Shown piece after piece: positions 10,286 to 22,362 of a stretch of DNA of 64,000 bases; position 1 is the stretch's first letter; each line of letters starts with the position of its first letter. Below the pieces are notes generated by a model. It ran no database searches. It saw nothing but the letters and a program-made list of their open reading frames with translations, and had not been told where the DNA came from. The stretch spans positions 34,229,465 to 34,293,464 of the forward strand of contig OX419762.1 of the NCBI GenBank assembly GCA_948567375.1. Direction: 5' to 3'. The stretch is from Lunularia cruciata (taxonomy: Eukaryota > Streptophyta > Marchantiopsida > Lunulariales > Lunulariaceae). A program made the position numbers and the translations under genes.

Positions 10286-12862
10286 ATGTCGAGCAATTTT
10301 CCTTTGCCATTGAGGAGTCGTCCTGCAGGAGATCGTGGGAAGGGAAGTAGAGTTGAAGACGTGCTAGTGTGTAGAGGAGAATTCAAGAGAGTTAAACTAA
10401 GAGATAGTGAGGAAGAAGGAAAGATGGGAGGAAGAAAGAAGAACTCCAAATTTGCAATGAGAAATCATGCGATTTGATGGTTAGATATGATCGCAAGAAT
10501 TGAAGTTTTGAGCCAACTTTGGATCACATTCTTGGCGTGGAATTGAAACGTAAGTTTTCCAGGATTCATGACCGAGATAATAGAGAGTAAGTGTCTCGAT
10601 GGCCCCGAGGAAGAGGGGAAGAGAGGAAATCCGGCTCGCTGGACAGAGTCGGATTGGAGATTGGTGCTCGGAAGAGAGGCAAGCGTAGAGCAGGGTGCCA
10701 CGTTCTTGGGGAAGGGAGAGGTAGCTAAAGAAACCCAAGAAGTGAGGGATACCTTCTCTTTGAAGAGGACAAAGAATGGGTATAAGGTCAAGAGTTGCAA
10801 AGATCCGGTGAAGAGAGGGATTGTGAGTGCTCTCATGGCAATCTTGAAGCCGAAGAGGACAACTTATGTGATGAAACACCAAGCGGTGTTCTTCCATAAG
10901 ATGTTTGCAAGAGAACCTATCAATTGGGCAAGGTGCTTCCATGGGAGGACAAGGCAAATGGTGTGGAATTTGTGGGATAAGTCACTTCCATAGTACATCG
11001 TGCCGTTTGCAACACATTTCTACCTTGGGTTGAATTTGCTTAATGCGGCAGAGCGCAGCAGAATGGTGTCTCACTTTCATCCCGACTTGAGAAGGGACTT
11101 CAACACGGAGGAGCAACAATATATTCTTTAAATCCAAAGCACTAATGAGTACTATGCGTAGACAGGGAAGAGTGCGGAGGTAGAAGTGAGTACTTTGAAG
11201 TCGAAGAAGCAGAGTTGTCAAGGAGAAGGCAAAGACGTAGAGAAGACAAGACCTTAGAAGACCATGAGAGGAAACCTGAGGAAAGGTATGGTGGTGATTG
11301 CATCATCAAAAGAAGACTTGAAAGGCAAAGCCGAGTGCAAGTCCAAAGACTCGGAACACGAGGAGGAACCTGAGCTCACGCTACAAAGTGGGGATACAAG
11401 TAGCGATAGTGATGAAGGTGGAGAGATGACGTTAGTACCCGCTACAAAAGAGGGAGAAGTTTGGGTGGAGCTCGAGGAAGATAATAACACATAGTTGGAG
11501 GACGAGGTACCTGAGCCGGAGGAGAAGAAGATTACGATTCAAAGGGGAGTTTGGTCAAGACACAAAGCAAAGTGTGAAGTGGGTCCAAGCAAGGCAAAGG
11601 AACAGGAGAATGCTAGTTTGGGAAGTGAAGCGTCTATTCCAATACGACAACTGCAGAGAAGAAGGCGAGTATTGGGAGAAGAAGAGGTGAAGAAGTAGAT
11701 CACTCCGTAGGTTGAAGTAGTTGCAAGTGATGGAGTGGAGTACCTACAAGAAATTGTGTGCCCGTTGTTAGTGAAGCTAGAGCACAAGAAGAAAGAAATG
11801 CAATCAAAATGTCTGGAGGTGAAGACTATGTTGCAGGTTTTGGCAAGACTGGAAGAAGAGAACTCGGAGTTGATGAAGAGTATAATCCGAGGTGAGGAGG
11901 AAAGGGAAGTACTGAGAAAGGATGCAGTAGTGCAGAGTCAGGTAATTGAGAACTTAAAGAGAGAAGCAAGGTATCAAGAGGAACTTGTGAAGAAGAATGA
12001 CATAGCAAGGGAGAGAAAAGTAGCTGAGTATGAAATCTTGAAGCAACAGTTTGCTGATTCAAGACTAGAAATTATCCATGCTATGGCGAGGGTAACAGAG
12101 AAGGAACAAGAGCTCAATAGAGTGATGGAGAGTGTAGAAGAGAAGAAGCAATTGTGGCAACGGGAGTTGACAGAGAGATATAGGGAAGAAGAGAGATTAC
12201 GAGAGTTACTTTGTAATCAAGAGGAGAAGATTGTGCAGAAGGAGAAGGAGAAGGAAATTATGAAAGCCAAGTTCGAGACAAAATTGGCAATGTATAGGGA
12301 AGATTGGCTTGCAGATCAGGAGCATGAAAGGAAGATGAGATTGGAGCCATTAAAGGAGATTGTAATCATGATGAATGTGATGCTGAGTACAAAGGCCAGT
12401 GTTTGTATTGAAGAAACGAGGCTACACGAGTTGAAGTTGTTGGTACAAGAGATGAGGAGGAGACATGCAAAGGACCTTGACTTGAATGCTCTGTTAATTA
12501 GTCTTAGAACTCGGGTAGATAGGAAGATATTGGAAGTCAAAGACAATATCACGATTAGATTAGATCTAGTGAAGTTAGAGATAGATAAACTTCAGAAAGA
12601 TGTTAGAGCAAAACCCGAAGTAGATGAAGTAGGAGTGCAAATGTCTTCAAAGTTACCATTGGAGACATTAGAGAAGAGTGGGTCAGAAGATAAGGAGTAA
12701 GATAGATTACCCACTAGTGAAATGTCAGATCATGAAAGAGAATTGTTAGATCTGGTAGAAAATGTAGGAGTTATGAAACCCAAGGACATAGTAGTAGGAA
12801 GTAAAATTACTTTGGTTTCGGGTTTGAAAGCCGAGGAAGAAGAAGACATCAGATCGGATTAG
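10286..12862 (+). pseudogene. Coding remnant in copy A: N-terminal domain plus coiled coil
   Basis: A fossil reading region within the LTR. The first half (to about 11100) has a conserved, probably globular part with segments such as GKRGNPARWTESDWRLVLG, RTTYV and AVFFHKMFA, and a Tyr/Phe-rich segment near 11000. The middle (11264-11700) is very acidic and charged. The second half contains a 321-codon uninterrupted stretch at 11735-12700, rich in Glu, Lys and Leu in heptad-like order, a long coiled coil. The end carries the signature EVGVQMSS...ETLEKSGSEDKE, shared by other copies. The N-terminal part recalls the loosely defined 'putative plant transposon protein' class found in plant retroelements, but I cannot confirm that without a profile search. 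It has roughly ten breaks. The function is unknown. Confidence 0.6.
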
Positions 12863-12979
12863 TAACTAATTTGAGATGTGAATAGGCAGATATGAAGAGG
12901 TGCATTGTCATTTTGGATCTGCAGGTTTGTAGAGTCATTAGGAAGAGGTAGATTAGGAATATAACTGTCAATTGTTTCA

Positions 12980-12988
12980 CTATTTAAG
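12980..12988 (+). promoter_or_regulatory. TATA-like box of copy A
   Basis: CTATTTAAG lies after the coding remnant. The same box occurs at the same relative place in copies B (14055-14064, reverse), C (20506-20515), D (46719-46726, reverse) and E (54487-54495), 670-680 bp before the unit end in A, C and E. It is the likely U3/R core promoter. Confidence 0.6.
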
Positions 12989-13379
12989 AGTGGCATTTGC
13001 AGTCAGATGTTGTTCAGTGCTCATTATTTTTGAGAATAGATAAAGCAAAGTGTTGTGAAGCAGTGTTTGTCACTTAAGCTTAATTCCAAGTATCAGCTTT
13101 GCAATTGTGTTTGTGAGTGTGTGAAGAAATTTGAAATGCAAGTCAGAGTGCTTGTTGGATGTTGGATTTTGCAGCCTTGATCTTCATTCTATGTGTTTGA
13201 TCCTGAGTGAAGTGCAATCGGAGCAATGCCTTGACAGATCTGAGAGGAATTGTAGTGTTGGTAGTATTCTGCATTTGTGATTGTAGTGCAAAGTTGATGT
13301 GAAGAAATTTTGATCGAGGAAGTTGTGCCTTCAGTGGAGGGGTGGAACACAATTCTGAGGCAAAGTTGTTTTGCAGTGA

Positions 13380-13384
13380 AGTGC
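13380..13384. repeat. Target duplication AGTGC of copy B, left
   Basis: AGTGC at 13380-13384 is repeated at 17084-17088 directly beyond copy B. The undisturbed site in copy E (near 54890) reads gaagtgtcatttttggg, which confirms a clean insertion. Confidence 0.85.
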
Positions 13385-16300
13385 TATGACAACCCGACAA
13401 ATATCACTTTTGTGGTAATTGGGTAAGTAAAGTTTGTTCCTGCAGAGATACGAGTCAGAATTGGTCAAATATGAAGTCAAAAGTCACAATTGCAGTTCTT
13501 CTTGATGTCTTCTTTAATCTCTCAGGTAGAAACTACACCTAGAAGAGAGTAACAAGCTCACAATCTTGACAACTTGTCACGAATACACACACATAATCAC
13601 ATCATAGCAAATTTTGTCCAAACAACTCTTGATTGTGATGATTCAGATTCTCCCAAAGACGGCACTTCATTGCAAAGATTGATTTTGCCTCAGAATTGTG
13701 TTCCACCCCTCCACTGAAGGCACAACTTCCTCAATTGAAATTGCTTCACATCAACTTTGTGCTGCACTCACCAATGCAAAATACTACCAACACTACAATT
13801 CCTCTCAGATCTGTCAAGGCATTGCTCCGATGCACTTCACTCAGGATCAAACACACAAAATGAAGATCAAGCCTGCAAATTCCAACATCCACAAGCACAC
13901 TAACTTGCTCTTTGGAATTCTCTACACACTCACAACTACAAACACAAAATTGACAATCGGAATTAAGCTTAAGCGATGAGTATTGAGAACATCACTTCAC
14001 TTTATCTATCTTCAAAAATTTGAATACTGAACAATATTATACTGCAAATGCTCCACTTAAATACTGAAGCAAACGGCAGACTTGCCTACCTAGGCACCGC
14101 TTCCTAACATCTCTTCCTACTTGCAGATCCTAAGTGACAGTCTATCTCTTCATATCTGCCTCTTCCTATCTCAAAATTGACTTTTATCCCAATCCGGCTA
14201 CCTCTTGTCTACCTCATCCATCTACCTCATGTCTACCTCATCATCGGCTTCCAAACCCGATGATCTTCCTACTATTTCTCCTTCTTTGGGTATGGCGAAT
14301 TCCACCAAGTCCTTCATTACTTCTACTACTTCTACACTACAATCTACAATTGAGCTCATGGGTAATCCATCTACATCCTTATCTCCTGACCCACTCTTCT
14401 CTAATGTGTCAATCATCATGTTTGATGACACTTGTATTCCTACTTCTGCGACATCAGGTTTTGTCTCCACTGTCACACTATTCCGAATCTTCTCTAATTC
14501 CGAATTGGCTAAATCCAGTCTAAGACTAACATTGTTCTCTACATCTAACATTTTCCTATCTACGCATTCCCTCAATCGAATCAATAAGGTGTTCATGTCC
14601 ACATCCTTGGCCTTTCTCTTCTGCGTTTCCTGCACAAGTAACTTTTAACTCATGTAGGCAAGCCTCCTCCAATCTCCCTTCAGCCTTCGTGCTTAAGATT
14701 GCTCTTTACTTTCTTGCAACTTCCCCTACTGACTCCGATGCATATCCTCAAGAGCGCTCTATCTTCAACTCCTCACGATACATCTTCAACTCGTCTTTGT
14801 ATTCTGCAGCGAGCATCTTCTTCTCCTCTACATACTGCATGCTTTGCTCTTTTGCGCTCTTGACAAGTTCTCGCAATCGCTCTTCTTCTTCTTGCCTGGC
14901 TGCCAACTCTCTCTGCCATGCTTGATCTTTCGCTGCTGCACTTTTCTTTAAACTGTCCAACTCCTGCTCCATTACAATGTTCATCGATGCGCACATCACT
15001 CACTTCTTCCTTCATCTTGTTGAGCCACATTGCTTGTTCCTTGAATTCTCCAGCTCGCCTTTGTAGTTCTTTTTCTTTTTCTTTGCAGCTTTCTTGTAGC
15101 ATGGTCAGAGTTTTCTTCATCAAGCCTTCCTCCCTCCAAAGTCCTTCCACTTCCTTGCTTCTTTGGACTTATTGCTCCTGCAACTCCTTCACTTCACTCA
15201 ACAAATACTTTGCCATCTGCAATTTGTTCATCCTCTTCCTGCGATCTTGGGGAATTACTCTTTGATGCTCCTTCAACAGCTCCATCAATGGTGTGACCAC
15301 CTTTGTCAAATAGGATATCCCACCAAAGTTTTCTTCCTCTTCTTTGCCATCTTTGTCTGGAGTCTTCTCCTCCGTCATCGGCTACTTCATCCAAAGTTGC
15401 AATCTTTGTATCTTCATCGTTTCGGCACTTTCTTTGTCTTGGCCTCTTGAACTTGGCCCCGCGGGATTCTCTGCTTTCTCTTCTGGTCTTGACTTGTTCA
15501 CCACCATTGCCTGACAAGCCTCACTTACTGCTACCAATTGCTGGACCTCTGGCTCCCCATTGTTATTGCTCCTAGACTCCTCACTTTTCAATGTGAGCTC
15601 CTCTTCTTACGATTCCTCTTCTTGCAACTCAGTCTCTTCCCCAAACTCCGATCCCAATGATGCCTCTTTTACAATCTTTGCCGTCTTCAACATCAGCCAC
15701 CGAGTCTTCCTTTGCATGGGAGGCAATATTGCTTCTTTGGGTTTGCCACATTTCTTTGTCTTTGGATTGGTAATTTCTTTGACTTTCCATTATCCAGTCT
15801 TCGCAAAGTATTCATCATTTGCTCAAAGATGCAACATATACTGGTGCTCTTCCTTGTCTGCTTCCTGTTGTAAATTGGGATGCATGTGAGACACCATACG
15901 ATGACGCTCTTCTTTGGTTAGTTAGTTCAGTCCAAAGTAGAAGTGGGCTGCAAACGGTGCAAAATAATGTGGTGGCGAGCCCGTTTGCCAATTCACCACC
16001 ATCTGCCTCTTTGCCCAATTTATTGGAGCTCCTGCAAACATCTGATGGAAGAAGACAGCCTGCTGCATGTTCACGTAGGTAGTTTGTTCTGGCTTGAACA
16101 TGGCCATCATTGCCCCCACAATACTTCTTTGGATCGGATCCCGATAGGACTCCACCTTGTAGCCATTCGTGGTTCTCGGAGCAAAGAACAAATTGCGGAT
16201 CTCCGCCGTCTCCTCTGTAGCATCACACTTCCGATAGAAGATGATCCCTGTTGGTTCTCTTGCTTCTCTTCCCAATACTAACTTCCAATCTGACTCAGTC

Positions 16301-17083
16301 CATCAAGCCAAATTGCCTCTCTTCCCTTCCACCTCGGGACCCTCCTCACAATTACTGGCAGTGATCTCTGCCATCACTCCCAGGAAACTAAAATTCCAGT
16401 TCCATGCTAAAAAAGTAATACGAAGTCTAATCAAGACTTTGATTCTAGCTACTACATCTACCCTTCGAATTGCAAAACCTCGCACCGCCAGCGCATTGGC
16501 CACCTTCTTCACCATGATCTGTTCTCTTGTTCTACGATGTTGGAAGATGAGACCCTCTCCTGGACAAGACACTCTAACTCCCTCAGGGTTTTGGAAAATC
16601 TCACTCTCGATGGGCTTCCGGACACGCATTACTGCAGGGCGACTACTCAAAGGAATTGGAAATTTACTTGGAGCATTCAACTTTTCCCTGTGTAGTCGCA
16701 ATTTTATATTACCCCGAATCGCAATCATTCTTCAATCGATTTTGGCTGCAAATTTCTCTCTTCTGCATGCAACTCCCGGTCACTATCAAAACATGCTTCT
16801 TTTGCCCCCACCATTTCTTGAAATGTACTTTCTTGCCACGTACAGAGGTTGTTAAACGGTCTTTGTCTTTCCTGCGTCTTCCAACCCGAAGACTGTGATC
16901 TTTGGATTTTTTTCTGGCGTACTCTTCTTCTGAGTACCTCTATCATTGGATCCGATGTCATCTTCTTCGGATTTCCTCCAAAGTTACTTCCATCCATTCT
17001 TTGTCCACAACTTGACTTTCAGTGCTTACTTTGTCTCTTAAACAGAACTAACCATAGAAAAACCAAAAAATATGGGTACCACA
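13385..17083 (-). mobile_element. Copy B: long solo LTR inserted in copy A
   Basis: In plus-strand order it starts TATGACAACCCG and ends GGGTACCACA, the reverse complement of the family ends. It is 3,699 bp long with AGTGC on both sides. Coding remnants run on the minus strand between about 16730 and 14220: first the conserved N-terminal part (16728-15922), then the charged and coiled-coil part (15591-14748), then the C-terminal signature GIQVSS...DTLEKSGSGDKD near 14400. The TATA-like box is at 14055-14064. It is broken by about ten or more changes. Similarity to copies A, D and E is high in the last 700 bp of the unit (13385-14060). It inserted after copy A was in place. Confidence 0.75.
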
Positions 17084-17412
17084 AGTGCCATTTTTGGGAG
17101 AGCCTGAATCGTCACAATCAAGATTGTTTGGAAAGAATTGATGGAGTTGTGATTAAGGAGTGGTAATTTGTGACAAGATTGAGAATTAGTGCTTGTTACT
17201 CTCTTCTGGGTGTGGTTTCTACCTGAGAGATTAAAGACGCAACCAAGAAGAACTACGATTGTTACTTTGACTTTGTATTTAGACATTTTTGACTCGTATC
17301 TCTATGGGAACAAACTTTACTTACTCAATTACCACAAAAGTGATATTTGCCAGGTTGTCACAAAGACATTATAGAAAAAGATTTTATAACTACAATTTCT
17401 AATATTACACAT

Positions 17413-20400
17413 TGTGGTACACACATTTTTGTTTTGACAAGTTTTGAAGAAGAAGTGTATTGATGAAGCTAAATTACAAAGGAAAGAATGGACTTATGTG
17501 TCTTCAGAGTAAACCTGAAGAAGTTGATCTTGGGTTGAGAACTGGAGGTACTCGGATGGGGTTACAAAGAGACAAATCCAAAGAAGTGCGTCTTCAGAAC
17601 ATGAACCAAAGGCCAACATGAAGATGATATAACAACCTCTCTATGTGTTAGGACAATCACAAACATACACTTCAAGAAACGGCAGAGGCTAGAGAAGAAT
17701 ACCTTGACAGTGACAAGAAACCAACATGCACTAGAATTGAGAGTTGATTTTGAAATTGACTGAAGAATGATTGCACTTTGGGGTACTATGAAATTATGAT
17801 TGTGCAGGGGGAAATCAAACATGTCAAGTAGATACCTTGTTCCTCTGAGTAGTTATCTTACAGTAATGCACATCAAGAAGCTGATTGAGAGTGAAATTTT
17901 CCAAAGTCCAGAAGGGGTTAGAGTGTCGCAACTAGGAGAGTGGATAATCTTCCAGTGCCAAAGAACTAATGAGCAGATCATGGCAAAGAAGACTAAGAAT
18001 GCACTCACAGTGAGGAGTTTTACAATTCAAGGATTAGATGTCATAGTTGGGATCAAAGTCTTGAAGACTTTGGATCACATTCCTAGCATGGAATTGGAAT
18101 GTCAATTTTCTAGGCATCATAGCAAAGATAGTTGCCAGTAATTGTGAGGAAGGCCCCGAAGTTATGGGGAAGAGAGGAAATCTAGCTCAATGGATTGAGT
18201 CGTATTGGAGGTTAGTATTGGGGAAGGAAGTAGGAGATGCAATTGGGGTCACCTTTTATAGGACGTGTGACATTGCAAAGGAGAATGTGGAAATCACAAA
18301 TTTGTTCTTTGCTCTATGGACCAACAATGGCTACAAAGTGGAGTCCTATTGGGACCAAATTAAGTGGAGCATTATAGAGGCGCTCATAGCCATGTTCAAA
18401 CCCAAGAAAATGACTTATGTGAACATGCAACAGGCAGTCCTCTTCCACTAGATGTTTGTAGGAGTAAAGGTGAATTGGGAAAAGTGTTTCCATCAAAGAA
18501 CAAGGTAGATGATCGTCAATTGGAGAACCAATTTGCCACCACACTACTTTGCACTGTTTGTAGCACACTTCTACTTTGGATTAAATCTGTTGAGAATGGA
18601 GGAGAGGCAACATATGGTTTTGCATTTCCATCCTGATCTTCAACAAGAAGGGGATGAAGAGGAGCAATGATATATTTTACAATTGCAAGCCTATGATATC
18701 CATTTCATCAAAATGGGATAGAGGGAGATAGTAGAAGGACAAAGTCCAAAGATGAAGAAGCAGACTAAACCCAAAGAGATAACCTTATCCTAGCCACAAT
18801 GCAAGACCCAAAGACTCAATCCATGACGTAAGAAGGCAATGAAGGACAAGACTTTGGAGATAGAGTTTGAAGGAGAGATAGAGTCGAGGAGAGGAGACTC
18901 CAAAGAAGTTGAACTCACATTATAGAGTGAGGAATCCGGGAGTGAGCATGAAGGTGAAGAGGAGGTCCAACAATTGGTTGAGGCAAAAGAAGATGAGGCA
19001 TTCCATGCGGCAATTGATTGTATGGAAGGAGGAGATGGCCCTTGCTTAGAGTTGCCCATGGAGGAGATGGATGAAGAACCAAAGAAGGAAGATCTGAAGG
19101 GAGGAAGAGCCAAGAGGTCAATGATAGCTGAACTTGTAGGTCCAAGCTCAATTGATAAGGAAGAAGTAAGCTTGGCGGGAATGTCATTGAAGGTACAAAG
19201 ATCAAGACTTCAAGGGAAGGCTTTGGCAAAAGAAGTGAAGAATGAAGACGGGTTAAAGATGAAGAAGACTTTGACGGGGTGAAGTACTTATTACAAATTG
19301 TGAGTCCATTGTTAGAGATGCTAAAGAAGTAGAAGAAGGTGATCTTTTCAGATCATATGGAGGTGAAGAATGAGTGGCAAGTGGTGAAGTATTTGTTGGA
19401 CAAAGTAAAGGAACTGAAGGAGATTATAACTCAAAGAGAAGGAGAAGTTGAGGAACTTTGAGTGGATGGAGTCTTGAAGAAGAAGACTTTGGAGAACTTG
19501 CAAGAGAGTTTTGAGAAGCATGGAAAAGAGATGCCCAATCAAGCCAAAGAATTGAAAGAGTAGACAACGTTGCTGGCAAAGATGAAAGGTAAGGTCAACA
19601 AAGTTTGCATTGAAAGCATTCAAGTGAAGGCAATGGCGGCTATGAATAGGAGTTAGAGAGCCTAAAGAAGAGTGCAGCAGGAAAGGGTCAAGCATGGCAA
19701 AGGGAGTTGGCGATCCAACACCAAGAGATGGAAAGATTGATAAGCTTGGTAAGAAGTGCTAAGGTGTAAAGTGCTCAGTATGCAAAGGAAAAGAAGATGC
19801 TTGCCGTTGAGTACAAAGACAAGTTGAAGATGTACAGAGAAGAGTTGAAAGCAAAGCAATCTCAAGGATATGCATCAGAGTCCATAAGAGAAGTTGTTGA
19901 AAGACTAGGAGCAATGCTGAGCATGGAATCTAAAGGAAGACTGGAGGAAGTGAGACTACATGAGTTAAAGTTGCTAGTGTAGGAAACTTGAAAGAGAAGA
20001 GCAAAAGATGTAGATGAATATGAACACTCTATTGATTTGTTTGAGGGAATGAGTAGAGAGGAAGATAATTGAGATAGGAGACAATGTAAGTCTCAAATTA
20101 GACTTAGAGTTAGAGAACTTTGGAGCAATGTGAAGGAAGATAAGAAGTCCAAAGTTGTAGACATAGGAGTGGAAGTGTCTTCAAATTAGTTATCAGAGAC
20201 ATTAGAGAAGAGTGGGTTGGAAGATAAAGAGTCAAATAAGTTACCCATTAGTACAATTGTAGTTTGTAGTGAAGAAGTAGTAGAAATAGCAAAGGAATTA
20301 GTAGAATTAGATAGACCTAAAGAAGGAGAAGTGATAGGAGGATCATTGTGTTTAGCGGCCGAAGACAAAGTTCACATCGGATTGGAGTAGGAACAGATTT

Positions 20401-21177
20401 GAGATTTGAAGATGCAGATATGAAGAGGTGCATTGTCATTTTGGATCTACAAGCTTGTAGAGTTGTTGTAGAACGGTATTTTGGTTAGTTATTGTCATTG
20501 CTTTACTATTTAAAGGAGGCATTTGCAGTCATATGTGGTTTAGTATTCATAATTTTTGAAGATAGATAAAGGAAAGCGCTGAGTTCAGTGCTTGTTGCTT
20601 GACCTTAATTTTGAGTATTAATTTTGTGTGTGTGTTTATGAGTGTTGGGAGAAATTTGAAATGCAAGTCAGTGTGCTTGTTGGATGTTGGATTCCACAGC
20701 TTTGGTATTCATTTTGTGAGTTTGATCTTGAATGAAGTGCAATCAAAGCAACACCTTGACAAATCTGAGAGGAATTGTAGTGTTGGTAGTATTCTGTAGT
20801 TGTGAGTGCATCGTTGAGTTGATGTGAAACAATTTTGATCAAGGAAGCTGTGCCTTCAATGGAGGAGTGTAACACAATTTTGAGGCAAAGATGTTTTGCA
20901 GTGAATAGCCATCTTTGGAGGAATTTGAATCATCACAATCAAAATTTATTTGGACAGAATTTGATGGAGTTGTGATTAAGAAGTGTTAATTTGTGAGAAG
21001 ATTACAATCTAGTGCTTGTTACTCCCTTCTGGGTGTAGTTTCTACCTAAGAGAGTAAAGACGCAACCAAGAAGAACTACATTGTTACTATTTGCTTTGTA
21101 TTTGGATATTTCTGACTTGTATCTTTGCGGGAACAAACTTTACCTACCTGATTACCGCAAAAGTGATATTTGTCACA
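17413..21177 (+). mobile_element. Copy C: long solo LTR
   Basis: It begins TGTGGTACACAC at 17413 and ends TTTGTCACA at 21177, about 3.77 kb. CACAT lies at 17408-17412 and again at 21178-21182. Coding remnants run 17800-20390 on the plus strand in the same order as in copy A: N-terminal part (17800-18640), charged part (18780-19280), coiled coil (19290-20130), and C-terminal signature near 20160-20240. CTATTTAAAG lies at 20506-20515. It has more than ten breaks. It sits only 50 bp from the end of copy A but is a separate insertion, because both have their own target duplications. Confidence 0.75.
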
Positions 21178-21182
21178 CACAT

Positions 21183-22063
21183 TACATACTCAATTCTCCA
21201 TATTAAGAGGTAGATATGATATATGATATCAGGTGTGTAGTTATTATATTTGTTTACTTATTATTATTATTCAAAATATTTATAGGAGAATTTTAGTCTC
21301 TTTTGATCTTGCTACTGAATGCTAGAACTATCCACTCACATGAAACCAAGAATAAAATAATTTCTAGTAGCTGTAAAATTTTTTCCAAAATTTTGTTTTA
21401 AGTTTTTGTAAAGCCCAAATTCTCAAAGTGCATCTTTCAAGAATTAAAGAGAAAATATAGCTCCCAAATTACAACAATCTAAATCCCATAATTTATGCAA
21501 ATGATTTCAAGATATTATTGTAGAACAAAAAAGAATTTTAGTAGATAAGTAGAACTTCTAACATTGGATTATTTTGTATTTCAAATATGTTCTTTTATTT
21601 TGAACCAAATGGAAAAAAAAATATTAATCATAAAGTTGAACTTTAATTTAGATATCTACTCTATACTCTTCCAAATGCTATATATTTCAAGAAGAGGTCC
21701 CTTATGGTCATATGCCCATACGTTATTCTTGTCCAAAACTGTATGCAAAATTATACACATGGAAATGGCAGATATTAATTATAAAGTTGACTTTAATTTA
21801 CGTATCTACTCTATATTCTTCCAAATGCTATCTATTTTAAAAAGAGGTCTTTTATGGTCATATACCCATAGGTCATCCTTATCCAAAACTTTATGCAACA
21901 TTATACAAACATAAGTTCCTTATGATGAATATCTTCTATGCACTATAGGCCATTCTTATCCAGAACCTTACATAGAAGTGTACACAAATAATTCCTCATA
22001 AATACCTTCTACATTAGATAGAAATTGCGTTTTACTATCCTTCTAGGAGTCCGTTTCTATAGC
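21183..22063. repeat. Unassigned stretch with a ~140-bp tandem repeat
   Basis: A unit starting near 21623 (ttaatcataaagttga) and ending near 21757 recurs at about 21777-21905, with about 85 percent apparent identity. A weaker third piece follows to about 21985 (ggccattcttatccagaacc). The shared core reads tctactctatactcttccaa and then tggtcatatgccc. Nothing else could be recognised. Confidence 0.5.
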
Positions 22064-22067
22064 TTAA

Positions 22068-22335
22068 AGGGAGATGATATTTTTACCCTACTTTTTGATA
22101 TTCCTACCCTACCATACGATAAGAGAAGAGCATAGTGGTTCGGTACTGCAGAGAAGAGCAAGATAGTGAGCAGAAAGGCAGAGAATGGAGTGAAGTCAAG
22201 GAATCCGGATGTGCATGCAACAATGGGTTTAGGGGTACTATTATATGGTTATATGCTAGGTAGGGACATGAGGTGTCTTATCGTATGGTAGGGTGGAAAT
22301 ATCAAAATGTAGGGTAGGGATATTATCTGCCTAGT
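22068..22335. mobile_element. MITE with ~57-bp terminal inverted repeats
   Basis: The left arm 22068-22124 and the right arm from about 22276 to 22332 are reverse complements with about six mismatches; the inner ends are CATACGATAAGA and TCTTATCGTATG. Each arm holds two direct copies of a GATATT-N3-ACCCTAC subunit separated by a T-run. TTAA lies directly outside on both sides (22064-22067, 22336-22339) and may be the target duplication. There is no coding capacity in the ~150-bp core. The arm design matches the inner fold-back units at 3941-4431. Confidence 0.7.
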
Positions 22336-22362
22336 TTAAGAAGCTTCACCTTCCTAGTTCTC

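Larger units (their letters stand above)
9877..17362 (+). mobile_element. Copy A: long solo LTR carrying a coding remnant, split by copy B
   Basis: The unit runs 9877-13384 and resumes at 17089-17362, about 3.78 kb without the insert. It begins TATGGTACCCAC (family form TGTGGTACCC) and ends GGTTGTCACA. The 5-bp repeat AAGAC flanks it at 9872-9876 and 17363-17367, as for LTR retrotransposons. No second LTR or pol region adjoins it, so it looks like a solo LTR. A decayed coding region spans about 10286-12860. A TATA-like CTATTTAAG lies at 12980, about 680 bp before the end. The order coding region, TATA, then ~640 bp fits U3-R-U5 with the coding region in U3. The coding part has roughly ten breaks. 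It is an old insertion but younger than its host site. Confidence 0.75.

Noticed and set aside
10465-10957. Overlapping minus-strand frames of 123 and 158 codons
   Set aside because: They are shadows of the charged plus-strand coding remnant of copy A and have no family resemblance.
9877-17362. Reading the A-E units as TIR DNA transposons
   Set aside because: The ends TGTGGTACCC and TGTGACAACCC (reverse of the right end) look like short inverted repeats, but a constant 5-bp duplication, TG...CA ends and a TATA box near the right end fit an LTR better.
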